A stretch of 64,000 nucleotides of DNA from the NCBI GenBank assembly GCA_905215805.1, contig CAJMRL010000007.1:29849-93848 (forward strand), read 5' to 3'. The translations under genes were made by a program, and so were the position numbers. Below are positions 9,901 to 18,656 of the stretch, one piece after another; within the stretch, counting starts at the first letter, position 1; every line of letters begins with the position of its first letter. Below the pieces are notes generated by a model, which was not told the DNA's origin, did not search any database, and worked only from the letters and a program-made list of their open reading frames with translations. The stretch comes from an uncultured bacterium. Its GTDB lineage: Bacteria; Bacillota; Clostridia; UBA1381.

Positions 9901-10710
9901 CGCATTGGATACATAATTTCCAGCCGTATCCTTTGAGCCTAACGACGTCTGGCAAATCATTTCCGCCTTTCCGTCACCGTCAAAATCATAGACCAGGAAT
10001 TGCACTGTATGAGCACTTGAGTATACATTTTTTCCAAGATTTATTTCATTATCCCAGAACTTCGTACCGTCAAGCTCATATGCAGAAAATCTCACCGTAC
10101 CCGAATAAGCCGGCTCTCCTGGACTTCCTACATCCTTTTCTGTCGAAACCCACTTTACTATGAGCTCATACTCCCCATCTCCGTCAAGATCACCGCATGA
10201 TGTATCTGCTGGAGAAAATTCAAGATTCATCGATGCTTCATTTCCGGCAGAATCCTGATAATATACAGTTTCTGCTTCAGGTTTTTCAAGCGGTATTTCC
10301 GTGTAATTGCTTTGCCATGCAGAAACAGGCTCACAAATATCCCCGCCTTCTATTGCAACAGAATATTTATCATATATCGTGCCGTCTGCATCTAAATAAT
10401 TTGTACTATCTTCTATTTTTGCTATTTCTTCCCCATTTTTATACAAAATATAATCCGGAGCATTGACGAGGTCCATAACGCTGCATTCATTTCCAAGCAT
10501 CCTCCAAGATAGAAATACTCCATCTTCTGTATTTACAGCTACAAGTCCCCTGCCCAAGCTTTCCATCATTCTGGTATGATCACTGCCGTCATAATTATAT
10601 GTAATTTCCGTAAGAGCATCATACTCACCCATAGCTGCAGCATCAAAAACAAAATTTATGCCGGAAAACGCTACAGCAACTGCTACAATTCCGCCTGTTA
10701 TCTTTAACAT
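6976..10710 (-). CDS. Secreted multidomain rhamnogalacturonan lyase (PL11 family)
   Basis: About 1244 residues from the ATG at 10710, which has a GGAGAG site; an ATG at 10755 lacks one. A signal peptide (MLKITGGIVAVAVAFSG, ending near FDAAA) indicates export. Residues about 30-640 match PL11 rhamnogalacturonan lyases such as YesW: the opening LGRGLVAVNTEDGVFLSWR and repeated calcium-binding-like loops such as GDLDGDGEYE and YDFDGDGKAE. Then come an Ig-like domain (about 645-735), a short BspA-like leucine-rich stretch (about 745-810), a probable beta-sandwich carbohydrate-binding module (about 830-1010), a carboxypeptidase-regulatory-like domain (about 1015-1085) and a C-terminal beta module. 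It should cleave the rhamnose-galacturonate backbone of rhamnogalacturonan I outside the cell. No sortase motif is visible. Confidence 0.9.
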   Translation of the reverse strand: MLKITGGIVAVAVAFSGINFVFDAAAMGEYDALTEITYNYDGSDHTRMMESLGRGLVAVNTEDGVFLSWRMLGNECSVMDLVNAPDYILYKNGEEIAKIEDSTNYLDADGTIYDKYSVAIEGGDICEPVSAWQSNYTEIPLEKPEAETVYYQDSAGNEASMNLEFSPADTSCGDLDGDGEYELIVKWVSTEKDVGSPGEPAYSGTVRFSAYELDGTKFWDNEINLGKNVYSSAHTVQFLVYDFDGDGKAEMICQTSLGSKDTAGNYVSNAADPQTNPNIYNISDSENENIDYRIPGYGLIIEGEEFLTVFNGETGEAVDTINLPTQRVSALTFGDNSGNRCNRFIADVAYLDGINPYAVYWRGYYTQRGNSSVGRTAICGVKFENGRLSCEYNFDTYKGQPGYVSGNEKLIGNGNHNMTVADVDDDGMDEVISGSLCVEVDDENNFVKKWCAGGGHGDALHIGDYDPTHKGLEYFTVHESVGTFTDGTAYQYGQTVMDPATGEILFHADGTDDTGRGLMANVGMGGYYQTASSKAGKYIANGNGVFGEAPVDIGQNFRIFWDSDLYEETLNHPSDRDYTPQIYSWNGSKMEAIFSADGCTTVNGTKAVPCLQADLFGDWREEIVVASSDGSSLRVYTTTDLTKYKLPTLMHDPVYRSGIAAEQSAYNQPPHVGFYLSEEIFNPRQIGISIVPPVKTEYNVGEELDITGLKVIASYNDGTTKETEDYSVVGYDKTIAGIQTVKVVCGNYEESFEVKVNTDFICDEDGNITGYNGNSEEAIIPSEINSTAVTGIAAGALEDTSITVLYVYDNVSYIGENSFLGIELHCYEGSAMYEYADENGLNFILEDRQEVYYEVNDSFSEDKYNGFVMLQTKNIQSQSIGGIVYTVNKRDNGGDNGTGFEVVQNGDNKYLVASNGRFGNPGRHAYMSFSRPLPLTNESDNVLAMKVCIPSLTTEGNANTAYLEISDSNGTIDTISASNLGIENDTWYEYRLIYNDGAYYRFILDESGNIISIQKLNVIGSEDGITEIAVLAEERPFNSGSKAAVYIDDFQLYTVETAISDVNVTVSDENGIIVSGAEIAVSGLSMLTDADGEANFIIPSGFYDMSIKANGYEDSTVRLLAYKDIINKSVVMSNEKIEPTAPVSTPTASPDAEAAMPYTLSASYNEDGGFAVSAILNEGKEPIQDAKLYIAQYHQGRLLGLSGYPVEMIDEEVSVDIMESADCIISFIWDKDDKPCAEYVKVIR

Positions 10711-10776
10711 TTTTCTCTCCTTACATAAAACAATTTTTTTGAATATAATCCCCAATATATTTGATATCTATCTAAA

Positions 10777-10805
10777 ATTATATCACAAATTTGCATAAAG
10801 GTCAA
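10777..10805 (-). promoter_or_regulatory. Sigma-A promoter of the PL11 lyase gene
   Basis: On the minus strand -35 TTGACC (10800-10805), a 17-bp spacer and -10 TATAAT (10777-10782) preceded by TGA, an extended -10. It is divergent from the PL26 promoter about 115 bp away. Confidence 0.75.
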
Positions 10806-10920
10806 CTTTAATTGAATAATCTCCGTTTTAATCTTATTTGATAAAATCTTATTTGTATTATTTAGCTGCCGAAAAAACATAAAAATAACCCAAATACTTT
10901 AGGCATTTTATATAAAACTC

Positions 10921-10949
10921 TTGAATTTTTTTATTTTATATGGTATTAT
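10921..10949 (+). promoter_or_regulatory. Sigma-A promoter of the PL26-mtnN-luxS unit
   Basis: TTGAAT (10921-10926), a 17-bp spacer and TATTAT (10944-10949), with a predicted start near 10956 and a short leader to the ATG at 10994. The region between the two divergent promoters (10806-10920) is very AT-rich and is where a pectin-responsive regulator would be expected to bind, but no clear palindrome was identified. Confidence 0.65.
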
Positions 10950-10993
10950 AAAAATATATTGGAGTATATTTTATTTTAAGAGAGGTAAACAAT

Positions 10994-13579
10994 ATGAGCG
11001 AGGTAAAATTACACTTCTTAGATAACAGAAGCAAGAATGGTTATGTAACCTTCGGTGTGCCATGGAAAAGAGGAGAAATCAATAAAAATACAGAATTTTC
11101 AGCATATAATAGCTCTGAAAAAATCCCTGTTCAGTCGTCTCCTATCGCATACTGGAATGACGGAAGCGTTAAATGGACGTCACACACTGTTAAGACAGAT
11201 ACTGATGTTACCATAAAAGCAGAATCCGGTATATCCGAAAAAGGAAATACCATTGCCGAAGATAAAGATAAAATCACTGTGGACAACGGTATATACAGCT
11301 ATATATTTTATAAAAAAGGAAATATTATATTTGACTGCCAGCATGCTCAGGCAAAATTTAAAGCAGTTAAAGAACAAAGATATGAAGAAGACGGATGTGC
11401 TGTCACTAAGTGTATCCCCTATTACGGAGAGATTGATGAATGCCTGGTTGAAGAGACCGGTATGCTCAGAAGTGTTATTAAGGTTTGCGGAACTCATAGG
11501 TCAAAAGATTCTTCAACCTTTCTCAGATTCATTGCATATATAACAGTATTGTATAAAGAACAGGAGGTTCAAATAAAGCATACATTTATATATGACGGCG
11601 ATGCTGCCGTAGACTTCATCAAAGGCGTGGGAATCGAATTCACGCAATCGATTGAAGATGAGCTGTATAATCGTCATATTAAGCTTGCAGGTGACTTTGG
11701 TGTAATGCACGAAGCTGTACAGCTTGTCAATCTCTGGCGTCCAAGACTTGGTCCTGATATCTATAAAAAACAGCTTAACGGAGAAAAAATCTCTTTTGAC
11801 GGCGTAGTTGATTTGAGGAATAATAATCCTGTAAATATGGATGATATAGACAACATAACAAAGTGGGACAGATACCGTCTTTGCCAAATCACCCCGGACA
11901 GCTATCAAATTACAAAACGAACAGCTCCAAATGAATGTACATATATAAAAGCAGGATTCGGACATCGTTCAAAAGGCTTTGCCTATGCCGGAGGAATTTC
12001 AAAAGGTATGGGCGTTGGTATGAGAGATTTCTTCCAGAAAGCCCCTTCTTCAATATACATAGAAGGGCTGTCAGGCAATAAATACAGTATCACTGCATGG
12101 ATAATACCACCGGATGCAGAAGCAGCCGATATGCGCCATTATGACACGGTTTCACATGACCAGACTTATTATGAGGGCTTTCCGTGGGTAGGCTCTACTC
12201 CTTACGGAATAGCTGCTACAAATGATATATCCTTCTATATATTTAATGAAGTTCCATCCGATGAGGATATTATGAACAAAGCCGAAAGGATACAAAATCC
12301 TCCTGTAATGGTGTGCTCGCCTGAATATTATCATGACGTAAAGGTAATGGGAGAATGGAGTCTGCCATCATATGATACTCCTTTGAAAAAATGGATTGAA
12401 GAAGAGCTTGATAAAGCGTTCGAATTCTATAAAAATGAAATAGAGCAGCGCAGATGGTACGGAACCTTCGATTACGGCGATGTTATGCACACTTACGATG
12501 GAGCGCGGCATTGCTGGAAATATGACATGGGCGGATACGCATGGCAGAATACAGAGCTTGTCCCCACTTTATGGTTATGGTACGCTTTCCTGAGAAGCGG
12601 ACGAGGAGATATATTTAATGTTGCAGAGGCAATGAGCCGTCATGCAGCTGATGTTGACGTATATCATATCGGTGAATATAAAGGCATAGGAAGCAGGCAC
12701 AATGTCATTCATTGGGGCGATTCATGCAAGGAGCCGCGTATCGCAATGGCAGGACATCATCGTGCGCTGTACTTCCTTAGCGGAGGCGATTTCAGAATAA
12801 GAGATGTCTTTGACGATGTCAAAGACGGCGACTACTCCACACTCAATATTGACCCGCTGAGATTCTTCTATAAAAAAGAAGAAATGAAGCTTCCTACTCA
12901 TGCGCGCAGCGGTCCGGACTGGTCAACCTTCTGCTCGAACTGGTATACTCAATGGGAGCTTTACGGCGATACAAAATACAGAGATAAAATCCAGACCGGT
13001 ATAGACGACTTGAAGAAAGCGCCAATGCGTCTGATATCAGGCTCAAATTTTGAATATGATCCGGAAACCGGTCACTTGGGATATATAGGCGAAAGCGCCG
13101 CCGGCGGCTCGCACCTTGTAGTATGTATGGGCGGACCTCAAACATGGATGGAGCTTGCGGACTTGCTCGATGATCCTGAATTTAGGGATATGCTCATACA
13201 ATACGGTTCATTTTACTATCTGCCTGAAGAGGAAAAGCGCCGAGTGTCAAACGGACTTATAAAAGGCAGTGGATTTGTTTATCCGTATATGGCAAGCGCA
13301 ATGGCAGCATACGCCGCACGCGAAACAGACAACAGGATGCTTGCATATCAGGTATGGCAGGTTCTTGTCCACTCTCTCGCCGGAAAGGATAAGAATGAGG
13401 GCTTTGATAAAGAGATTATAAAAAATTATTATAACAACGAAAATTTGGACGAAATGTTCTGGATTTCGACCAATTTCACGGCACAATGGTGTCTTAATGC
13501 GATTATTTCTCTTGAATTTACAAAGGACTATCTTGAAAATTCAAAAGAGGATTATGCCTGGGAGGACTGGGTAAAATAA
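10994..13579 (+). CDS. Exo-rhamnogalacturonan lyase-like protein (YetA/PcRGLX family, PL26)
   Basis: 861 residues without a signal peptide, so probably cytoplasmic. Length and organisation match Bacillus YetA and the PcRGLX family: an N-terminal RIFT-barrel-like beta domain (opening KLHFLDNRSKNGYVTFGVPW), a central beta-sandwich, and from about residue 450 an alpha/alpha toroid rich in Trp, Tyr and His (for example the stretch beginning RRWYGTFDYGDVMHTYDG). Fungal PcRGLX removes unsaturated disaccharide-type products from rhamnogalacturonan chain ends. Here it would process imported oligosaccharides made by the divergent PL11 lyase. The ribosome site is AGAGAGG. mtnN starts only 12 bp after the stop. 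Activity on rhamnogalacturonan is inferred from the family and neighbourhood. Confidence 0.85.
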   Translation: MSEVKLHFLDNRSKNGYVTFGVPWKRGEINKNTEFSAYNSSEKIPVQSSPIAYWNDGSVKWTSHTVKTDTDVTIKAESGISEKGNTIAEDKDKITVDNGIYSYIFYKKGNIIFDCQHAQAKFKAVKEQRYEEDGCAVTKCIPYYGEIDECLVEETGMLRSVIKVCGTHRSKDSSTFLRFIAYITVLYKEQEVQIKHTFIYDGDAAVDFIKGVGIEFTQSIEDELYNRHIKLAGDFGVMHEAVQLVNLWRPRLGPDIYKKQLNGEKISFDGVVDLRNNNPVNMDDIDNITKWDRYRLCQITPDSYQITKRTAPNECTYIKAGFGHRSKGFAYAGGISKGMGVGMRDFFQKAPSSIYIEGLSGNKYSITAWIIPPDAEAADMRHYDTVSHDQTYYEGFPWVGSTPYGIAATNDISFYIFNEVPSDEDIMNKAERIQNPPVMVCSPEYYHDVKVMGEWSLPSYDTPLKKWIEEELDKAFEFYKNEIEQRRWYGTFDYGDVMHTYDGARHCWKYDMGGYAWQNTELVPTLWLWYAFLRSGRGDIFNVAEAMSRHAADVDVYHIGEYKGIGSRHNVIHWGDSCKEPRIAMAGHHRALYFLSGGDFRIRDVFDDVKDGDYSTLNIDPLRFFYKKEEMKLPTHARSGPDWSTFCSNWYTQWELYGDTKYRDKIQTGIDDLKKAPMRLISGSNFEYDPETGHLGYIGESAAGGSHLVVCMGGPQTWMELADLLDDPEFRDMLIQYGSFYYLPEEEKRRVSNGLIKGSGFVYPYMASAMAAYAARETDNRMLAYQVWQVLVHSLAGKDKNEGFDKEIIKNYYNNENLDEMFWISTNFTAQWCLNAIISLEFTKDYLENSKEDYAWEDWVK

Positions 13580-13591
13580 AGGAGGATTTTA

Positions 13592-14302
13592 ATGCTTATA
13601 GGAATAATCGGCGCAATGGATATTGAGGTTGAGGGACTTAAGGAGCTTATGGATGAGCCTCATATACAAACCATCAGCACTGTGGACTTCTACCGCGGAG
13701 ATATAAATGGTATTTCCGTTGTGGTTGCTGCTGCCGGGGTTGGAAAAGTAAACGCGGCCGTATGCGCCCAGACAATGATACTTACATATAAACCCGACTA
13801 TGTCATTAATATAGGAGTTGCCGGGGGGCTTGCCCCTGAGCTTGGCATAGGCGATATAGCAGTTGCCGAAAATGTTGTCGAGCATGACATGGACACAACT
13901 CCGATAGGAGATGTTCCCGGATATATTTCCGGAATCAATATAGTGAGAATTCCATGTGACCAATGGCTGTGCAATATGATGATCACCGCCTCGGAGCATA
14001 TTGATGGCGTTCATGTTTTGAAAGGCACTATTGCTTCCGGTGATCAGTTTATTTCAATGCCGGATGAGCGCGAAAAAATCATTTCCAATTTCGGAGCTAT
14101 AGCCGCTGAAATGGAGGGCGCAAGTATTGGTCATGTATGTTATATGAATGACGTTCCATTCGGTGTCCTAAGAGCGATTTCCGACGGTGCAAACAGTGAC
14201 AGCGCCATGGATTATCCGACATTTGCGCGCATGGCAGCAAAAAATTCAATAAAAATAGTATGCGAACTGCTAGAAGACATAAAGGAGGTACAAAATAATT
14301 GA
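13592..14302 (+). CDS. mtnN: 5'-methylthioadenosine/S-adenosylhomocysteine nucleosidase
   Basis: 236 residues, the usual length of the Pfs/MtnN family. It hydrolyses S-adenosylhomocysteine to S-ribosylhomocysteine plus adenine, and also acts on methylthioadenosine. Family features include the opening IGIIGAMDIEVEGL with the catalytic-site glutamate, AAEMEGASIGHVC (purine/ribose site) and AISDGANSD with the general-acid aspartate. The ribosome site is AAAGGAGG. It sits between the PL26 gene and luxS; its stop codon overlaps the luxS start by 4 nt (TTGA). Product and next enzyme are therefore made from one transcript, completing the activated-methyl cycle and AI-2 precursor synthesis. Confidence 0.95.
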   Translation: MLIGIIGAMDIEVEGLKELMDEPHIQTISTVDFYRGDINGISVVVAAAGVGKVNAAVCAQTMILTYKPDYVINIGVAGGLAPELGIGDIAVAENVVEHDMDTTPIGDVPGYISGINIVRIPCDQWLCNMMITASEHIDGVHVLKGTIASGDQFISMPDEREKIISNFGAIAAEMEGASIGHVCYMNDVPFGVLRAISDGANSDSAMDYPTFARMAAKNSIKIVCELLEDIKEVQNN

Positions 14303-14769
14303 ATAAAATAAAAAGCTTTTGTGTTGACCACAGAAAGCTCAAAAAAGGAATTTATCTTTCCCGCATTGACGGCGACTGCATGACATATGATTTAAGATTC
14401 TGCAAACCCAACTGCGGGATCGTACTCGATAATATCACTATACACACCGTTGAACATATGCTTGCAACTTTTTTGAGAAACTCCGAATATTCCGACAGCG
14501 TTGTGTATTTTGGGCCAATGGGCTGTCAGACCGGTTTTTATCTTATAGTACGTGATAATGTGAGTGCCGATGAGGTTATTAAGCTTGTAAAGAAATGCCT
14601 GGTTCAGACTATCGAATATGATGGCCCGGTATTCGGTGCAAGTGAAATTGAATGCGGAAATTACCGTTCGCTTGATCTCTCCTGTGCAAAAAACGCATGT
14701 GAGGAATATTTAAAGGATATAGAAAATGTGACAGAAATTCTTGATTATGATGCAGTAAATGCCATGTAA
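14299..14769 (+). CDS. luxS: S-ribosylhomocysteine lyase (AI-2 synthase)
   Basis: 156 residues. LuxS splits S-ribosylhomocysteine into homocysteine and 4,5-dihydroxy-2,3-pentanedione, the AI-2 precursor. The metal motif HTVEH (about 51-55) and the catalytic cysteine in PMGCQTGFY are present, and a second cysteine ligand lies in the C-terminal third. The start is TTG at 14299, overlapping the mtnN stop by 4 nt, with an AAAGGAGGT site at 14281-14289. No ATG lies near a ribosome site, so a non-ATG start with translational coupling is the best reading. It is the last gene before a strong terminator. Confidence 0.95.
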   Translation: MNKIKSFCVDHRKLKKGIYLSRIDGDCMTYDLRFCKPNCGIVLDNITIHTVEHMLATFLRNSEYSDSVVYFGPMGCQTGFYLIVRDNVSADEVIKLVKKCLVQTIEYDGPVFGASEIECGNYRSLDLSCAKNACEEYLKDIENVTEILDYDAVNAM

Positions 14770-14811
14770 AAAATAATTGACAGGCTTTAATTCCTGTCAA
14801 TTATTTTTTTT
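14768..14811. terminator. Bidirectional terminator between luxS and the serine hydrolase gene
   Basis: AAAATAATTGACAGG and CCTGTCAATTATTTT form a long perfect stem around an 8-nt loop, with A and T runs on either side. It lies between two convergent genes and overlaps the 3' end of the serine hydrolase gene. Confidence 0.85.
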
Positions 14812-16209
14812 GCCTCCGGCAAAGCCGCTGTATTCATCAAGATACCATTCTCCGTTCTTCCTCATACATACGGAAATTTCATCATCCTTAAACACAAGAG
14901 TTATATCCACACTTCCGGTATGGTCGTCAATCACCCATACTTTTATATGACACTTATTTTTTTCTACCCATCCTCCGGCAGCACAGCAGCTATATTCACG
15001 ATTTGCGCTGATTCCTATTTGTCTGCCAAAATATTGAGTTTCCGGTAATTTCGTGTCCCTATATTCTCCTCTTCCAAAATACAGCGATTTGTCACCTCGG
15101 TTTGTCTTATAATTAAGGCATTCGTTATCCCAATCCAGAGATATTTCAAAAATCCCCATCGGATTTTCTTTAAGCTCATATACGCCGCTTCCAGTAATAT
15201 GCTCATCTATATTTACAACTGCCGGTAAATCAAGCTTCATAGAATCAAGCTTTCGTATGTCCTCATAATTATCCTCAATACCTTTATCCAAGGTTTCGAG
15301 AATATATCTTTTAAAAGCTTCCTCTATTCTTCTTCCCTTTGCATCATCCCCCAATGTATTTGCCGTACAAATAAAGCACAGCTCCTTATCGGGGACACAA
15401 AACGCATACTGAGAACCCGCGCCGAAAATCGCATAACCAAATTCTGTCATCCATATCTGATAACCATAGCCTTTGGTCCAGCGATTATTAAATCCGGAAT
15501 CACTGTCTATCTGTTTTGTAACAGCTGCTTCAGCATAATCCCTTGCTATAAGCCTTTTTCCGTCCAGAACGCCGCCATTCATAAAAAGCATTGCCAAGCG
15601 TGCCATATCGTACATTGCTGCAATACCGCCGCTTCCGCCCCATGAATATCCCTCAGGAGATTTAACACAGTCTGAATCATCGCTCAATCCCATTTTATTT
15701 CTGAGATATTCCATCAGCTCCATACCCGTAATTTTCTCAACAAGTGCGCCGAGAGTATGAGTACCCGATGTATCATAATGAAACACCGTTCCCGGGGGAT
15801 GTGTCGGAATACCGCCTAAAAAGGTTTCCACCCAATCAGGATCAGTATATTTATATGTAGTGCCGTTATAGCAGGTAGCCATCATTAAACAATCACGCAC
15901 AGTCATGTCGTTTACCCACTTATACTCGCTTTTTCTTCCGAACAGCTCCGTAATTTTATCGTCAAGGGACAGCTTTCCTTCAGTATACAGCATTCCTATA
16001 GCCGCGCTTACAAATGTCTTTGTAACCGAATACAAACGCTGCGGTTTATCTGCCTTAAAATTACGGTACATCTTCTCCGCGAATATTTTGCCATGACGCA
16101 TAAGTATAAATCCGTGAATACATATATCCGATGTACTATTTATAAAATCTAAAACACATGAAGAGGCGCTCCCCGCCTCTTTGCACGTTATTCTTTCAAA
16201 ATTATCCAT
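14797..16209 (-). CDS. Serine hydrolase of the beta-lactamase/penicillin-binding protein-like family
   Basis: 470 residues without a signal peptide or membrane helix. The SxxK motif is SVTK (about 82-85) in the context RLYSVTKTFVSAAIG, and the YxS/N-type motif is YDTSGTH (about 165). This places it in the class C beta-lactamase/esterase EstB group. The last 130 residues form a beta-rich extension such as follows the catalytic domain in many of these proteins. Members act as esterases, D-aminopeptidases or peptidases; the substrate cannot be predicted. It lies 1 bp after the UPF0210 gene and so is probably the last cistron of the rlmB-ACT-UPF0210 run. Being cytoplasmic, it is unlikely to be a true resistance beta-lactamase. 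Confidence 0.85.
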   Translation of the reverse strand: MDNFERITCKEAGSASSCVLDFINSTSDICIHGFILMRHGKIFAEKMYRNFKADKPQRLYSVTKTFVSAAIGMLYTEGKLSLDDKITELFGRKSEYKWVNDMTVRDCLMMATCYNGTTYKYTDPDWVETFLGGIPTHPPGTVFHYDTSGTHTLGALVEKITGMELMEYLRNKMGLSDDSDCVKSPEGYSWGGSGGIAAMYDMARLAMLFMNGGVLDGKRLIARDYAEAAVTKQIDSDSGFNNRWTKGYGYQIWMTEFGYAIFGAGSQYAFCVPDKELCFICTANTLGDDAKGRRIEEAFKRYILETLDKGIEDNYEDIRKLDSMKLDLPAVVNIDEHITGSGVYELKENPMGIFEISLDWDNECLNYKTNRGDKSLYFGRGEYRDTKLPETQYFGRQIGISANREYSCCAAGGWVEKNKCHIKVWVIDDHTGSVDITLVFKDDEISVCMRKNGEWYLDEYSGFAGGKKNN

Positions 16210-16210
16210 A

Positions 16211-17578
16211 TCAGTTCTTAAGACTCTGCAGCGGAGCCGGAATTCTTCCGCCGCGGTGTATAAACTCAGCTGACGAATATCCTCTCACAGGCATAACCGG
16301 TCCCGTCCCAAGCAGTCCTCCAAATTCCACAATATCTCCAACCTTTGCACCAGGAGCCGGAATTACTCTTACAGCAGTTGTCTTTGTGTTCACCATTCCT
16401 ATAGCCGCTTCATCCGCAATTATAGCCGATATTGTTTCCGCCGCAGTATCACCCGGAATAACGATCATATCAAGACCAACCGAACATACACATGTCATTG
16501 CCTCCAGCTTTTCAAGAGTAAGTGCTCCGCTCTTTGCAGCCGCTATCATTCCGGCGTCTTCGCTTACCGGAATAAATGCTCCGGACAAGCCTCCTACAGA
16601 GCTTGACGCCATAACACCGCCTTTTTTTACGGCATCATTCAACAACGCCAACGCTGCAGTTGTGCCATGTGTTCCGCACTGCTCAAGTCCCATTTCCTCA
16701 AGGATATACGCCACACTATCACCAACCGCCGGTGTCGGAGCAAGCGAAAGGTCAACTATTCCAAACGGAACCTTCAATCTCTTTGACGCCTCCATAGCCA
16801 CAAGCTGTCCCATTCTGGTTATCTTGAACGCCGTTTTCTTTATTGTTTCGGCAACAACTCCAAAATCCTCGCCTTTTACCTTTTCAAGAGCACATTTTAC
16901 AACTCCCGGCCCTGAAACACCTACGTTGATCACGCATTCACCCTCGCCCTCTCCGAGAAATGCGCCTGCCATAAACGGATTATCCTCAACTGCATTACAG
17001 AATACAACAAGCTTTGCGCAGGCAAAACCCTGTGTATCCTTCGTAAGATCAGCCGCTCTCTTTATTATTTTACCCATCTGAGCGACTGCATCCATATTTA
17101 TTCCGGCACGGGTCGAACCTACGTTAACGCTTGAGCATACAAGCTCTGTCGACGCAAGAGCTTCCGGAATAGAATCTATAAGAACACGCTCTCCATTTGT
17201 ATAGCCCTTATGAACAAGAGCAGTGTATCCTCCTATAAAATTCACTCCGCACGCCTTGGCCGCTTTATCAAGTGTTTTTGCTATTTTTACGCATTTATAT
17301 GTGTTCGGATGATCAAGAGCGTCAACCAAAGTCGCTATCGGAGTGACCGATATCCTCTTGTTGATTATCGGTATTCCAAACTGGCTTTCTATATCCTCGC
17401 CTACCTTTACAAGGTCATGCGCATATGATGTAATTTTTTCATAAATCTTATCACATACAACATCTATATCCGGACCGGCGCAGCTCTTTAAGCTTATTCC
17501 CATTGTTATTGTTCTGATGTCAAGGTTCTCCTTGTCAATCATATCTATTGTTTCTATAATTTCAAAAGGATTTATCAT
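16211..17578 (-). CDS. UPF0210 (DUF711, PFL family) protein
   Basis: 455 residues, the normal family length. Recognised from the opening beginning MINPFEIIETIDMI and the glycine-rich blocks NVGVSGPGVVKCALEKV and GLSGAFIPVSEDAGM. The family shares a fold with anaerobic glycyl-radical-type enzymes but has no established reaction. As in many Firmicutes it directly follows a small ACT-domain gene (gap of 11 bp), and the two are thought to act together, the ACT protein probably sensing a ligand. The role remains unknown. Confidence 0.92.
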   Translation of the reverse strand: MINPFEIIETIDMIDKENLDIRTITMGISLKSCAGPDIDVVCDKIYEKITSYAHDLVKVGEDIESQFGIPIINKRISVTPIATLVDALDHPNTYKCVKIAKTLDKAAKACGVNFIGGYTALVHKGYTNGERVLIDSIPEALASTELVCSSVNVGSTRAGINMDAVAQMGKIIKRAADLTKDTQGFACAKLVVFCNAVEDNPFMAGAFLGEGEGECVINVGVSGPGVVKCALEKVKGEDFGVVAETIKKTAFKITRMGQLVAMEASKRLKVPFGIVDLSLAPTPAVGDSVAYILEEMGLEQCGTHGTTAALALLNDAVKKGGVMASSSVGGLSGAFIPVSEDAGMIAAAKSGALTLEKLEAMTCVCSVGLDMIVIPGDTAAETISAIIADEAAIGMVNTKTTAVRVIPAPGAKVGDIVEFGGLLGTGPVMPVRGYSSAEFIHRGGRIPAPLQSLKN

Positions 17579-17589
17579 TCCGCTTCACC

Positions 17590-17859
17590 TCATATTCTGT
17601 GCATAGAGCTAAATATTTCCTCACGCTGAACATGAATGGACAGTCCCATTTCCTCAGCAACTGCATTAAGCTTCTCTGAAATATCCTGTACCGATGTATT
17701 AGCGCTTCTGAAATCAACAAGCATTATCATTGTAAACATATCCTGCATGATAGTCTGTGAAAGATCCTGTATATTTACGCCGCTCTCAAAAAGTGCGCCG
17801 CTTACCTTTGCGATAATACCCATCTTGTCCTTTCCCACAACCGTAACTACTGCTTTCAT
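17590..17859 (-). CDS. ACT-domain protein (UPF0237 family)
   Basis: 89 residues starting MKAVVTVVGKDKMGIIAKVS. The ATG at 17859 has a GGAGGA site 5 nt upstream; a longer reading frame from 17889 lacks one and would exceed the family length. The protein is a single ACT fold typical of amino-acid or small-molecule sensing. It immediately precedes the UPF0210 gene, a conserved pairing. No enzymatic domain is present. Confidence 0.92.
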   Translation of the reverse strand: MKAVVTVVGKDKMGIIAKVSGALFESGVNIQDLSQTIMQDMFTMIMLVDFRSANTSVQDISEKLNAVAEEMGLSIHVQREEIFSSMHRI

Positions 17860-17899
17860 ATAAATCCTCCGTTCTGCCATATGAGGCACTTTTAATCAG

Positions 17900-18634
17900 T
17901 TATTTTATTCGTCTTTGTCTGAGCGCCTCATACATAAGTATTCCGCCCGCAACAGATGCGTTGAGTGAATTTATAGTCCCCATCATTGGAATTGATGCTA
18001 TAAAATCACATTTTTCTTTCACCAAACGACTTACTCCCTCGCCTTCACTGCCTATAACTATTCCAAGCGAGCCTTTTAAATCCACATTATACATTTCCTC
18101 GCCGTCCATATCCGCAGCAACAAACCACATTCCTTCTTTTTTCAGTTCGTCTATAGCCGATGCAATATTTGTGACCTTTGCAATTTTCATATATTCAGCC
18201 GCACCGGCAGATGTCTTCTCGACCGTTGCATTTACTCCGACACTACCTCTCTTTGGTATAATAATGCCATGTACTCCGACACACTCCGCTGTACGGATTA
18301 TTGCTCCGAAATTATGCGGATCTGTTATTTTATCGCATATTATAACAAAAGGAGACTCTTCTTTTTTTGCAGCTGCTTCCAGTATATCCTTTACTTCGCA
18401 ATAGGTAAAGCTGCTTACAAGTGCAATTACCCCCTGATGATTCTGTCCCTGCGACATTGCGTCAAGCTTCGCGCGGTCAACCTCCTGAATAATGATATGG
18501 GCTTCCTTGGATTTCTTTATAACCGGCACAATAGAGCCTTCATAACGGCCCTTTTTTATAAGAATCTTTTCTATCGTTCTTCCGGATTTTATTGCTTCAA
18601 GCACCGGGTTTCGTCCGATAATAATATTTTCCAT
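17900..18634 (-). CDS. rlmB: 23S rRNA 2'-O-methyltransferase of the RlmB/SpoU (TrmH) family
   Basis: 244 residues: an N-terminal substrate-binding domain (opening IIGRNPVLEAIKSGR) and a C-terminal SPOUT knot. SpoU motifs are visible: DKITDPHNFGAIIRTAECVG (motif 1), IVIGSEGEGVS (motif 2) and SIPMMGTINSLNASVA (motif 3). RlmB methylates the ribose of G2251 in the 23S rRNA peptidyl-transferase region; close paralogues modify other sites, so the exact nucleotide is inferred. It begins the rlmB-ACT-UPF0210-hydrolase run; a hairpin separates it from lysC. Confidence 0.92.
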   Translation of the reverse strand: MENIIIGRNPVLEAIKSGRTIEKILIKKGRYEGSIVPVIKKSKEAHIIIQEVDRAKLDAMSQGQNHQGVIALVSSFTYCEVKDILEAAAKKEESPFVIICDKITDPHNFGAIIRTAECVGVHGIIIPKRGSVGVNATVEKTSAGAAEYMKIAKVTNIASAIDELKKEGMWFVAADMDGEEMYNVDLKGSLGIVIGSEGEGVSRLVKEKCDFIASIPMMGTINSLNASVAGGILMYEALRQRRIK

Positions 18635-18656
18635 ATATTTTATTCTCCGTTATCCA

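Noticed and set aside
16158..17081. Long plus-strand open frame (307 residues) opposite the UPF0210 gene
   Set aside because: Antisense shadow of a clearly conserved gene; no ribosome site, low-complexity Ser/Pro/Ala translation and no family resemblance.
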